DNA of 9,342 nucleotides from Actinomycetes bacterium (GTDB taxonomy: Bacteria; Actinomycetota; Acidimicrobiia; Acidimicrobiales; Palsa-688), in NCBI GenBank assembly GCA_021798075.1, contig JAJZYO010000056.1, forward strand, positions 1 to 9,342, read 5' to 3'. Position 1 is the stretch's first letter; each line of letters starts with the position of its first letter. A program made the position numbers and the translations under genes. Under the pieces are notes generated by a model that was not told the DNA's origin, made no database searches, and was given only the letters and a program-made list of their open reading frames with translations. Of the stretch, positions 1-5,242 are shown piece by piece.

Positions 1-1
1 C

Positions 2-418
2 GTCGCCGGCGAGGACCCCCTCGCCCTCTTGGGCCAGGTCCTCGGCAGGGTCCGTTCCATGGGGGCGAGCGACCGCTCGCTGCGCCCCGGCTACACCCTC
101 GAGGACCTCCGCGCCCATCGGGGTGCCGGCTACCCAGAAGCGCTCCAGCACGGGGTCGTGGGCGAGGGCTTGAACGACTACCCTGCCATCCTCTCCGCGC
201 TCGCATCAGTTGGTTTCGACGGGTGGATCTCAATCGAGGACGGCGAGCGCGGCGGGCAGGAAGGCCTCCAGGACATCCGCGACTCGGCTCGGTACCTCCG
301 GTCCTTGGTCGATAGGTACTGGTCCAGGGGGGACGAGCAAAGCGGCGCGAACACACGCAGCGCTCGCGGGGCACCCGAGCGTGACAGGACTGGAGCGCGC
401 AAGGAGGACAGCCGGTGA
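2..418 (+). CDS. Sugar phosphate isomerase/epimerase, TIM-barrel (3' part only)
   Basis: The 5' end lies outside the window; the reading frame is open from base 2. The visible C-terminal part carries the last strands of an AP-endonuclease-2/xylose-isomerase-like TIM barrel: a GEGLNDYPAIL segment followed by a GFDGWISIED segment, which is the usual late metal-binding-strand pattern of this superfamily. Members interconvert keto-sugars or their phosphates at C3 (for example UlaE-type L-xylulose-5-phosphate 3-epimerase) or isomerise hydroxypyruvate-like compounds; the exact substrate is not readable. After the normal helical end (RYLRSLVDRYW) there is an Arg-rich tail of about 31 residues that looks non-domain. 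The stop codon overlaps the GTG start of the next gene (GTGA), so the two are translationally coupled. Pairing of such an epimerase with a HUMPS-family enzyme recalls the UlaE/UlaD pair. Family assignment is fairly sure; function is open. Confidence 0.8.
   Translation, partial: VAGEDPLALLGQVLGRVRSMGASDRSLRPGYTLEDLRAHRGAGYPEALQHGVVGEGLNDYPAILSALASVGFDGWISIEDGERGGQEGLQDIRDSARYLRSLVDRYWSRGDEQSGANTRSARGAPERDRTGARKEDSR
401..407 (+). promoter_or_regulatory. Ribosome binding site for the HUMPS-family gene
   Basis: AAGGAGG lies 7 bases before the GTG at 415. It sits inside the last codons of the upstream gene and decides the GTG start, which overlaps the upstream stop codon. Confidence 0.8.
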
Positions 419-1137
419 AGACGACCGTGCAGATCTCGCTCGACCTGGTCGACATCCCCGAGGCGTTGCAGACAGCAGAAATGGCCCTCGAGGCAGGTGT
501 CGACTGGCTGGAAGCAGGTACGCCGCTCATCATCGCAGAAGGCATGAACGGGGTCCGGGCACTGCGTGGTGCGTTCCCAGGAGTGCCGATCGTGGCCGAC
601 CTGAAGACAATGGACGGGGGTTGGCTGGAGGCCGAGCTGATGGCCAAGGCCGGCGCTACCCATGTTGTCGTGATGGAGCGCGCCCACACCGAGACGATAA
701 AGGTCGTGGTCCAGGCGGGCCGGGACCTCGGCGTGGCGGTCATGGGCGACAACCTCGGTGCCGACGACCCCGTAGCCGCTGCCAAGCGCCTGGAGGACCT
801 CGGTTGCGACTTCGTCATCCACCACGTCGGCTACGACGAGCGTCGTGGGGCGGCCGCTGCCGGTCGGCCCGTCCCCAGCCCGCTCGATGACCTGCCGAGA
901 GTGGTCGGGGCGGTGGGGGTCCCGGTCCAAGCGGTCGGTGGGCTGTCGGTGGAGCAGGCCATGCGGGCCCCCGAGCTCGGGTCGCCCCTGGTCGTCCTTG
1001 GCGCACCCCTCACCATCGACGCCGACGCTTTCAAGACCGCCTCGGGCGACCTGCCGGCGGTGCTCGGCGAGATTTGCCGGCACGTCCACGCTTACGGTGA
1101 GGTTGGCCCGGCCGCCCCCGGGACCAAGGAGGCATAG
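415..1137 (+). CDS. 3-hexulose-6-phosphate synthase-like HUMPS-family enzyme
   Basis: 240 aa, a full-length (beta/alpha)8 protein of the orotidine-5'-phosphate decarboxylase superfamily. Visible landmarks are D10 in the first strand, E33 in EAGTPLI, the DxKxxD metal/catalytic motif D62-K64-D67 (ADLKTMDGG), His136-His137, and the phosphate-binding VGGL at 174-177. The family holds 3-keto-L-gulonate-6-phosphate decarboxylase (KGPDC, UlaD) and 3-hexulose-6-phosphate synthase (HPS). Three positions known to separate them (E112, R139, T169 in E. coli KGPDC) are here D112, Y140 and V174. That is the HPS-like side: aldol joining or splitting of a 3-hexulose 6-phosphate (ribulose 5-phosphate plus formaldehyde) rather than decarboxylation. 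About seven extra residues (roughly 145-153) follow the HHVGYDERRG segment relative to typical HPS. Two genes downstream are dehydrogenases and an importer follows, suggesting sugar catabolism rather than methylotrophy. No hexuloisomerase partner is in view. Family sure; reaction inferred. Confidence 0.85.
   Translation: MKTTVQISLDLVDIPEALQTAEMALEAGVDWLEAGTPLIIAEGMNGVRALRGAFPGVPIVADLKTMDGGWLEAELMAKAGATHVVVMERAHTETIKVVVQAGRDLGVAVMGDNLGADDPVAAAKRLEDLGCDFVIHHVGYDERRGAAAAGRPVPSPLDDLPRVVGAVGVPVQAVGGLSVEQAMRAPELGSPLVVLGAPLTIDADAFKTASGDLPAVLGEICRHVHAYGEVGPAAPGTKEA
1126..1132 (+). promoter_or_regulatory. Ribosome binding site for the zinc dehydrogenase gene
   Basis: AAGGAGG ends 4 bases before the GTG at 1137. 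It supports this start, whose first base is also the last base of the preceding TAG stop (TAGTG). Confidence 0.75.
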
Positions 1138-2198
1138 TGACCCAGGTCGTGCTCCCCAAGACCATGGAGGCGGTCGTCAACTTCGCTTCGGCCCCGCACT
1201 CGGTGGACCTTCGGGAGGTCCCGGTCCCTGATATCGGGGAGGAAGACGTGCTCGTGGCCGTGAAGGCCGTCGGCGTGTGCGGGAGCGACGTCCACCAGTA
1301 CGAGTCGACCCACAGCTGGGCGGTCGATTACCCAGTTGTCCTAGGCCATGAGTTCTCGGGGCTCGTCGCCAAGGTGGGCAAGCGCGTCAAGGCTTTTGCC
1401 GAGGGTGACCGGGTTACCTCCGAGACGGCGGCCGTGATAGACCCGGCATCGCCGTTCGCCCGGACCGGTCGCTACAACATCGACCCCGGCCGGAGGGGGT
1501 TCGGTTACGGGGTCGACGGTGCCATGGCTGGCTTCGTGCGAGTCCCTGGACGATGCCTCCACTTCCTCCCGACGAGCGTCAGCTTCGAAACCGCAGCCCT
1601 AACCGAGCCGTGCGCCGTCGCCTACAACACCGTATGCGTCAACTCACGGGTAAGGCCCGGTGACGCCGTAGTCATTGTCGGCCCGGGGCCCATCGGCTTG
1701 TGCGCCACCCTGTTGGCAGCCCTGTCGGGGGCCAACCCCCTAGTCGTCGTAGGCACCCCCGCCGACGAGAGCCGGCTGGCCCTTGCGTCCACTCTGGGGG
1801 CAACCCATGTGGTCGCGTCCCCGGATAACGAGGCCTTGGAGCAGGTCAGGGAACTGACCGATGGCTACGGTCCCGACCTCGTGGTCGATTCCGCGGGAGT
1901 GAGCGCCAGCCTCCACGTGGCGCTCGACCTCGTACGCCCGGGCGGACAGGTCACCAAGGTGGGCTGGGGGCCGCAACCTTACGGATTTTCCCTCGACCCG
2001 CTCGTAGCCAAAGCCGTCAACCTTCAAGGCAGTTTCAGCCACACCTGGCCATCGTGGGAAAAAGTGCTCCACCTCTTTGCCACGGGCCAGCTCGACCCGT
2101 CGCCGCTCGTGCAGCACGGCGGGCCGTTGTCGAGCTGGGAGGAGGGCTTTGTCGCGATGCACGAGGGGCGAGCCGTAAAAGCGGTGCTGCTGCCATGA
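1137..2198 (+). CDS. Zinc-dependent medium-chain alcohol/polyol dehydrogenase
   Basis: 353 aa, the normal length for sorbitol-/threonine-dehydrogenase-like MDR enzymes. The N-terminal GroES-like catalytic domain shows the catalytic zinc ligands C48 (GVCGSD), H71-E72 (GHEF) and E157 (ALTEP). The Rossmann fold carries GPGPIG at 182-187. Such enzymes oxidise a secondary alcohol of a sugar, polyol or sugar acid to the ketone using NAD(P). The strand after the glycine motif ends VVVGTPADESRL, without the acidic residue usually holding NAD ribose, so the cofactor is uncertain. The structural-zinc lobe is present as an aligned loop (about 100-123, ending RRGFGYGVDGAMA), but all four cysteines expected there are replaced (D102, S105, A108, D116). 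The gene overlaps the HUMPS-family stop by one base, and its stop overlaps an ATG (ATGA). It is probably part of the same catabolic route. Family very sure; substrate unknown. Confidence 0.9.
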   Translation: MTQVVLPKTMEAVVNFASAPHSVDLREVPVPDIGEEDVLVAVKAVGVCGSDVHQYESTHSWAVDYPVVLGHEFSGLVAKVGKRVKAFAEGDRVTSETAAVIDPASPFARTGRYNIDPGRRGFGYGVDGAMAGFVRVPGRCLHFLPTSVSFETAALTEPCAVAYNTVCVNSRVRPGDAVVIVGPGPIGLCATLLAALSGANPLVVVGTPADESRLALASTLGATHVVASPDNEALEQVRELTDGYGPDLVVDSAGVSASLHVALDLVRPGGQVTKVGWGPQPYGFSLDPLVAKAVNLQGSFSHTWPSWEKVLHLFATGQLDPSPLVQHGGPLSSWEEGFVAMHEGRAVKAVLLP

Positions 2199-2305
2199 GC
2201 GCGGCCGCGCCCCTCCGCTCCCTGTGGGCCGGCGACCTCGCCAGCCTCATCCTTCACAACCGTGCCGGGCTGGAGGACGCATGGCAACGAGCAATGGCCG
2301 CCTGA
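2195..2305 (+). CDS. Possible small ORF, 36 aa, unrecognised
   Basis: An ATG overlaps the dehydrogenase stop codon (ATGA) and opens a 36-codon frame that ends 22 bases inside the SDR gene. In the 28 codons before the SDR start, 26 end in G or C, as in the real genes here. The peptide (MSAAAPLRSLWAGDLASLIL, then HNRAGLEDAWQRAMAA) is not the Arg/Pro-rich text that non-coding frames give in this DNA; it looks like one or two amphipathic helices. No SD of its own is seen, so translation would rely on termination-reinitiation at the overlap. It could be a coupling peptide that carries ribosomes across the 82-base gap to the SDR start, the remnant N-terminus of a deleted gene, or chance. I do not recognise a family. 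Confidence 0.35.
   Translation: MSAAAPLRSLWAGDLASLILHNRAGLEDAWQRAMAA
2272..2276 (+). promoter_or_regulatory. Ribosome binding site for the SDR gene
   Basis: GGAGG is followed 4 bases later by the ATG at 2281. It favours this start over the upstream in-frame GTG at 2224, which would add a Pro/Arg-rich stretch of 19 residues not typical of SDR proteins. Confidence 0.7.
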
Positions 2306-3108
2306 GCGGGCGCGTAGCCATAGTGACCGGCTCTACCACGGGGATCGGCGAGGCAATCGCGCGCCGTTTTGCCACCGAGGGTGCGCGCGTCATGCTCCAC
2401 GGTCGCCGCAGGGCCGAGGCCGAGCGCGTTGCGAGCTCCATTGCAGGTGACGGGCACGGTCTGGTTGACTTCGTCCTGGCCGACCTGGAAGACCCGGCCA
2501 GCGCCGAGTCGCTGGTGGCCTCCGCCTTGGCGCGCTTCGGCCAGCTCGACATCGTCGTCAACAACGCGGCCCTCATGACCCGCGGCGACCTCGAAGCCAC
2601 CGATGCTGCGACTTTTGACCGCACTGTTGCCGTCAACCTCCGCGCCCCTCTCCTAGTGGTCCGCGCCGCCCTGCCCGCCTTCCGGTCCCGTGGCGGTGGC
2701 ACCGTGCTCAATATCGGCTCGGTGAACGGCTACTGCGGCGAACGCAACCAACTCGCTTACGCGATAAGCAAGGGCGGCCTCATGACGATGTCGCGCAACC
2801 TCGCCGACGCGCACGCGAGGGAGAACATCCGTGTGTGCCACTTCAACGTGGGGTGGGTCCTGACACCCGGTGAGTACGCCCTGAAACAACGCGAGGGCCT
2901 GCCCCCTGGCTGGCCCGAAGCCGTCGGTCCGGACGTCGCCCCTTCCGGCAGGCTGCTGTCCCCAGAGGTCATCGCCCACTTCGCTCTGGCGTTCGTCGAC
3001 CCGGGCGCGGGGGCGGTCAACGGGGCCGTCGTGGACCTCGAGCAATACCCGGTGATCGGGCGTAACCCCGAAAAGGAGGTTGGCGGTGGCTGCGGCGCGG
3101 GTGCATGA
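2281..3108 (+). CDS. Short-chain dehydrogenase/reductase (classical SDR)
   Basis: 275 aa from the ATG at 2281. The cofactor motif TGSTTGIG is at 16-23, the structural NNAA at 94-97, and the catalytic tetrad is N119, S147, Y160 and K164 (YAISK). The arginine after the second strand (HGRRR, 41-44) points to NADP(H), though this is only a tendency. Classical SDRs oxidise or reduce sugar, polyol or keto-acid carbonyls in the cytoplasm. Following the zinc dehydrogenase, it may catalyse a second redox step on the same carbon skeleton, or the two may oxidise and re-reduce adjacent carbons to epimerise the substrate. The last residues (VGGGCGAGA) look like a translated SD region rather than fold, because a perfect AAGGAGGT lies there. 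The substrate-binding loop (about 190-228) carries a GWVLTPGEYAL segment seen in many sugar SDRs. Family very sure; substrate unknown. Confidence 0.92.
   Translation: MATSNGRLSGRVAIVTGSTTGIGEAIARRFATEGARVMLHGRRRAEAERVASSIAGDGHGLVDFVLADLEDPASAESLVASALARFGQLDIVVNNAALMTRGDLEATDAATFDRTVAVNLRAPLLVVRAALPAFRSRGGGTVLNIGSVNGYCGERNQLAYAISKGGLMTMSRNLADAHARENIRVCHFNVGWVLTPGEYALKQREGLPPGWPEAVGPDVAPSGRLLSPEVIAHFALAFVDPGAGAVNGAVVDLEQYPVIGRNPEKEVGGGCGAGA
3073..3080 (+). promoter_or_regulatory. Orphan strong Shine-Dalgarno site with GTG at 3086
   Basis: AAGGAGGT, complementary to the 16S rRNA tail over 8 bases, lies inside the last codons of the SDR gene. The GTG at 3086 follows at 5 bases. That frame runs 62 codons to a TGA at 3272-3274, inside the ATPase gene. 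Its product is Arg/Ser/Pro-rich and not convincingly coding, so I do not call a gene. The site may mark the start of a lost gene. Confidence 0.5.
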
Positions 3109-3240
3109 GGCAGCAACGAGGTCCTGCAGGGCCGTTCGGCGGCCGCTCGAGCGAACCCAGGCGCCGGCCCGCCGCGACTACGGTGTGAGTGCCCATCCGA
3201 GCACCCGTCCGTCCAGCATCGGACGCGGAAGGAGGGGGAG
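3109..3240 (+). other. 132-base gap between catabolic genes and importer operon
   Basis: This is the longest stretch without a confident gene. It holds a 10-base perfect palindrome CGCTCGAGCG (3144-3153), a possible operator but short enough to be chance. A 6-bp hairpin (CGTCCG 3206-3211 with CGGACG 3220-3225, 8-base loop) ends just before the SD of the ATPase gene. A TANNNT-like element (TACGGT, 3179-3184) has no matching -35 box. An internal promoter is plausible because the gap is much longer than others in this operon, but I cannot show one. Confidence 0.4.
3227..3235 (+). promoter_or_regulatory. Ribosome binding site deciding a TTG start
   Basis: GGAAGGAGG ends 5 bases before the TTG at 3241. 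No ATG occurs in frame near the expected N-terminus, and the in-frame GTG at 3325 has no SD, so the TTG is the chosen start. Confidence 0.75.
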
Positions 3241-4083
3241 TTGGAGAGCCAAGAACCAGCCAACGACAGCCTGAGCGCCGGCGACGGTGCGGGTACCTTC
3301 GCGCCCGCCGGCGCCGACCGCGGGGTGCCCACGGTCTCCGTACGAGGGATCACCAAGCACTTCGGGACCATCCAGGCGCTTCGTGGCGTCGACCTGGATA
3401 TCTACCCAAGCGAGATCGTCGGCCTGGTCGGCGACAACGGCGCGGGCAAGTCCACATTGGTCAACATCATCTCGGGAGGCGTCCAGCCCAACGCCGGCAC
3501 GATCTCGGTCGAGGGAAAGAAGGTGTCGTTCTCGTCCTCGCTCGAGGCCCGGCGGCTCGGGATCGAGACTGTCTACCAGGACCTGGCGTTGGCGCCTGAC
3601 CTCAGCGTGTGGGCGAACATCTTCCTGGGACGCGAGAAGCCGGTGAAGGGGCCACTCGGGCGGCTCGGGTGGCTCGACCGCAAAGCCATGGCCAACCAGG
3701 CCCAGGCCGACCTCGAGCGCACCCGCATCCGTATCGACTCGGTGAACGCCCTGGCCGGGCGGCTGTCGGGAGGCCAGCGCCAGGCGATAGCCGTCGGCAG
3801 AGCTGTGGCCTGGGGGTCCAAGGTCGTGCTCATGGACGAGCCGACGGCGGCGCTCGGGGTCGAGCAACAAGAGCGGGTCGGCGAACTGGTGGCCACCGTA
3901 GCTGCCCAGGGTGTGCCCGTGCTCCTCATAAGCCACAACCTGCCCCAGGTGCACAAGCTGGCCCACCGCGTGGTCGTGCTCTTCCAGGGCCAAGTCGTCG
4001 CCAACCTGCGCTCTGATGAGAGCAGCGTGGACGAGGTCGTGAGCTGGATCACCGGCGCCGCCCTCGGGACAAGACGGCCATGA
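3241..4083 (+). CDS. CUT2 sugar ABC importer, single-domain ATP-binding protein
   Basis: 280 aa with one complete ABC domain: Walker A GDNGAGKS (64-71), Q-loop Q113 (TVYQD), signature LSGGQR (175-180), Walker B VVLMDEP (195-201, catalytic E200), the D-loop region TAALG, and the switch His H232. The YQDLALAPDLSVWANIFLGRE segment after the Q-loop is characteristic of ribose/monosaccharide (CUT2) importers. RbsA-type proteins usually have two fused ABC domains (about 500 aa); this one has a single domain like FrcA of the Sinorhizobium fructose importer, so it should work as a homodimer on the cytoplasmic side. About 30 Ala/Gly-rich residues precede the domain and depend on the TTG start. It is followed by permease and binding-protein genes, giving a complete importer. 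Family and role are sure; the sugar is not. Confidence 0.93.
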   Translation: MESQEPANDSLSAGDGAGTFAPAGADRGVPTVSVRGITKHFGTIQALRGVDLDIYPSEIVGLVGDNGAGKSTLVNIISGGVQPNAGTISVEGKKVSFSSSLEARRLGIETVYQDLALAPDLSVWANIFLGREKPVKGPLGRLGWLDRKAMANQAQADLERTRIRIDSVNALAGRLSGGQRQAIAVGRAVAWGSKVVLMDEPTAALGVEQQERVGELVATVAAQGVPVLLISHNLPQVHKLAHRVVVLFQGQVVANLRSDESSVDEVVSWITGAALGTRRP

Positions 4084-4120
4084 CGGCCCGGTCCGGCTCT
4101 TTCACGAGGGGACCTCGGTA

Positions 4121-5179
4121 GTGCGCGTCAAGCTGCCCTCGGCGTTCTCGCCCCCGGGGACCGCGACGGCCCCAGCCGTCTCGGTGGCACCGGCAGCGGA
4201 GCGGCCTGCATGGCTCGGGGTCGTGGACCGGATAGGCGACTTTTGGATAGTGGGCGTGCTCGGGCTCATGGTCCTAATCTTCGGGCTCCTCAACACCCAA
4301 CTCTTCACCAAGGGCGCCTGGCTCAGCATCTCCAACTTCTCCGTCGAGTACCTGCTCCTAGCCGTGGGGCAGCTGTTCGTGATCCTGACGGGGGGTATCG
4401 ACCTCTCCGATGGGGCCATCCTCGGCTTCACGGGCATGGTCTCTGGTGCGGTCATGCAGTCCATGCTCAGCTCCCACGCCGGCGACGTGCTCACCACCTC
4501 GGTGGGTTTTGTCGTTGCCATGGCGCTCGGGGCACTGATCGGTTTCGTGAACGGCTTCCTCATCACGCGCCTCAAGTTGCCGCCTTTCATCGTCACCCTG
4601 GGGAGCCTGACCGCCGTCGGCGCCGCCCCCTCGCTCATAAACGGGGGCACCGAAGTCTCCAACCTCCCTCCGCAAATCGGCAACATCGGCATCAGTGCGA
4701 TCGGCGGCTGGATATACACTACGTTCCTCATCGCCATCGTGGCGGCTGTCGTGTTCGGGCTGTTCCTGCACCGGACGCGCTTCGGGCTGCGCACCTACGC
4801 CATCGGCAGCAACGGGCTCTCAGCCCGGCGGGCCGGCATCAACGTCGACCGCCACCTCGTGTGGGTGTACACGATCTCAGGGTTCCTGGCCGGCTTGGCC
4901 GGGATGATGGTCATGGCCAATTTCAGCGTGGCCAACCCACTGGCGGGCCAGAACGATGAGCTCGATGCCATAGCCGCCGTCGTCATCGGAGGCGCCAGCC
5001 TCTTTGGCGGCCGGGGCCACATGCTGGGCACCGTCGTCGGGACGATGATCATCTCCCTGCTCGTGACCGGCCTCGTACTTGTCAACGTAAACGGCGCCTG
5101 GACCGAAGTCGCGACCGGCGTCATCATCGTCGCCGCTGTGACGGTCGACCAGGTGAGGCTCCGCCTTGCCGAACGCTAA
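4121..5179 (+). CDS. CUT2 sugar ABC importer permease (RbsC-like)
   Basis: 352 aa, an integral membrane permease of the BPD_transp_2/RbsC type. After a Pro/Ala-rich cytoplasmic N-terminus (about 1-38) it has roughly nine or ten hydrophobic segments (about 41-60, 76-91, 97-116, 127-147, 155-172, 199-217, 247-266, 282-296, 300-322 and 326-343). Family hallmarks are the ILTGGIDLSDGAI stretch (88-100), AIGSNGLSARRAGINVD (227-243), which contacts the ATPase, and VIGGASLFGGRG (288-299). It forms the membrane pore, probably as a homodimer. The GTG start at 4121 has a modest GAGGGG (4105-4110) 10 bases upstream; a 37-base gap follows the ATPase stop. Very secure as a CUT2 permease. Confidence 0.93.
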   Translation: MRVKLPSAFSPPGTATAPAVSVAPAAERPAWLGVVDRIGDFWIVGVLGLMVLIFGLLNTQLFTKGAWLSISNFSVEYLLLAVGQLFVILTGGIDLSDGAILGFTGMVSGAVMQSMLSSHAGDVLTTSVGFVVAMALGALIGFVNGFLITRLKLPPFIVTLGSLTAVGAAPSLINGGTEVSNLPPQIGNIGISAIGGWIYTTFLIAIVAAVVFGLFLHRTRFGLRTYAIGSNGLSARRAGINVDRHLVWVYTISGFLAGLAGMMVMANFSVANPLAGQNDELDAIAAVVIGGASLFGGRGHMLGTVVGTMIISLLVTGLVLVNVNGAWTEVATGVIIVAAVTVDQVRLRLAER

Positions 5180-5242
5180 AAAACCTACCGACGCGCTGCG
5201 GGGCGACCCGTCAGCCAGAACACAAAACAAACAGGAGGAAAA
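5180..5242 (+). promoter_or_regulatory. Leader and strong RBS of the binding-protein gene
   Basis: This 63-base spacer is unusually A-rich at both ends. It contains a short GNRA-type hairpin (CGGG, loop GCGA, CCCG; 5199-5210) and AGGAGG (5233-5238), 4 bases before the ATG at 5243. An unstructured, A-rich initiation region with an ideal SD fits the need to make binding protein in excess of permease and ATPase. The hairpin may also act as a stability or processing element, but this is inference. Confidence 0.5.

Noticed and set aside
178..1089. Long antisense open frame (303 codons, minus strand) over the first two genes
   Set aside because: Its product is rich in His/Arg/Asp/Gly with no recognisable domain, while both plus-strand genes show clear family motifs and SDs. 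It is a shadow of the high-GC third codon positions.
415..1137. Assignment as 3-keto-L-gulonate-6-phosphate decarboxylase (ulaD)
   Set aside because: The decarboxylase-specific Glu112, Arg139 and Thr169 equivalents are Asp, Tyr and Val, and no ascorbate or PTS genes are near. The epimerase neighbour alone is not enough.
2224..2280. Upstream GTG start for the SDR gene
   Set aside because: It would add 19 Arg/Pro-rich residues before the normal N-terminus and has no SD, whereas the ATG at 2281 has GGAGG at 4 bases.
3144..3153. Perfect palindrome CGCTCGAGCG as a LacI-type operator
   Set aside because: Ten-base palindromes are expected several times by chance in a window this size, and no regulator gene or second copy is seen; it is kept only as a note on the gap.
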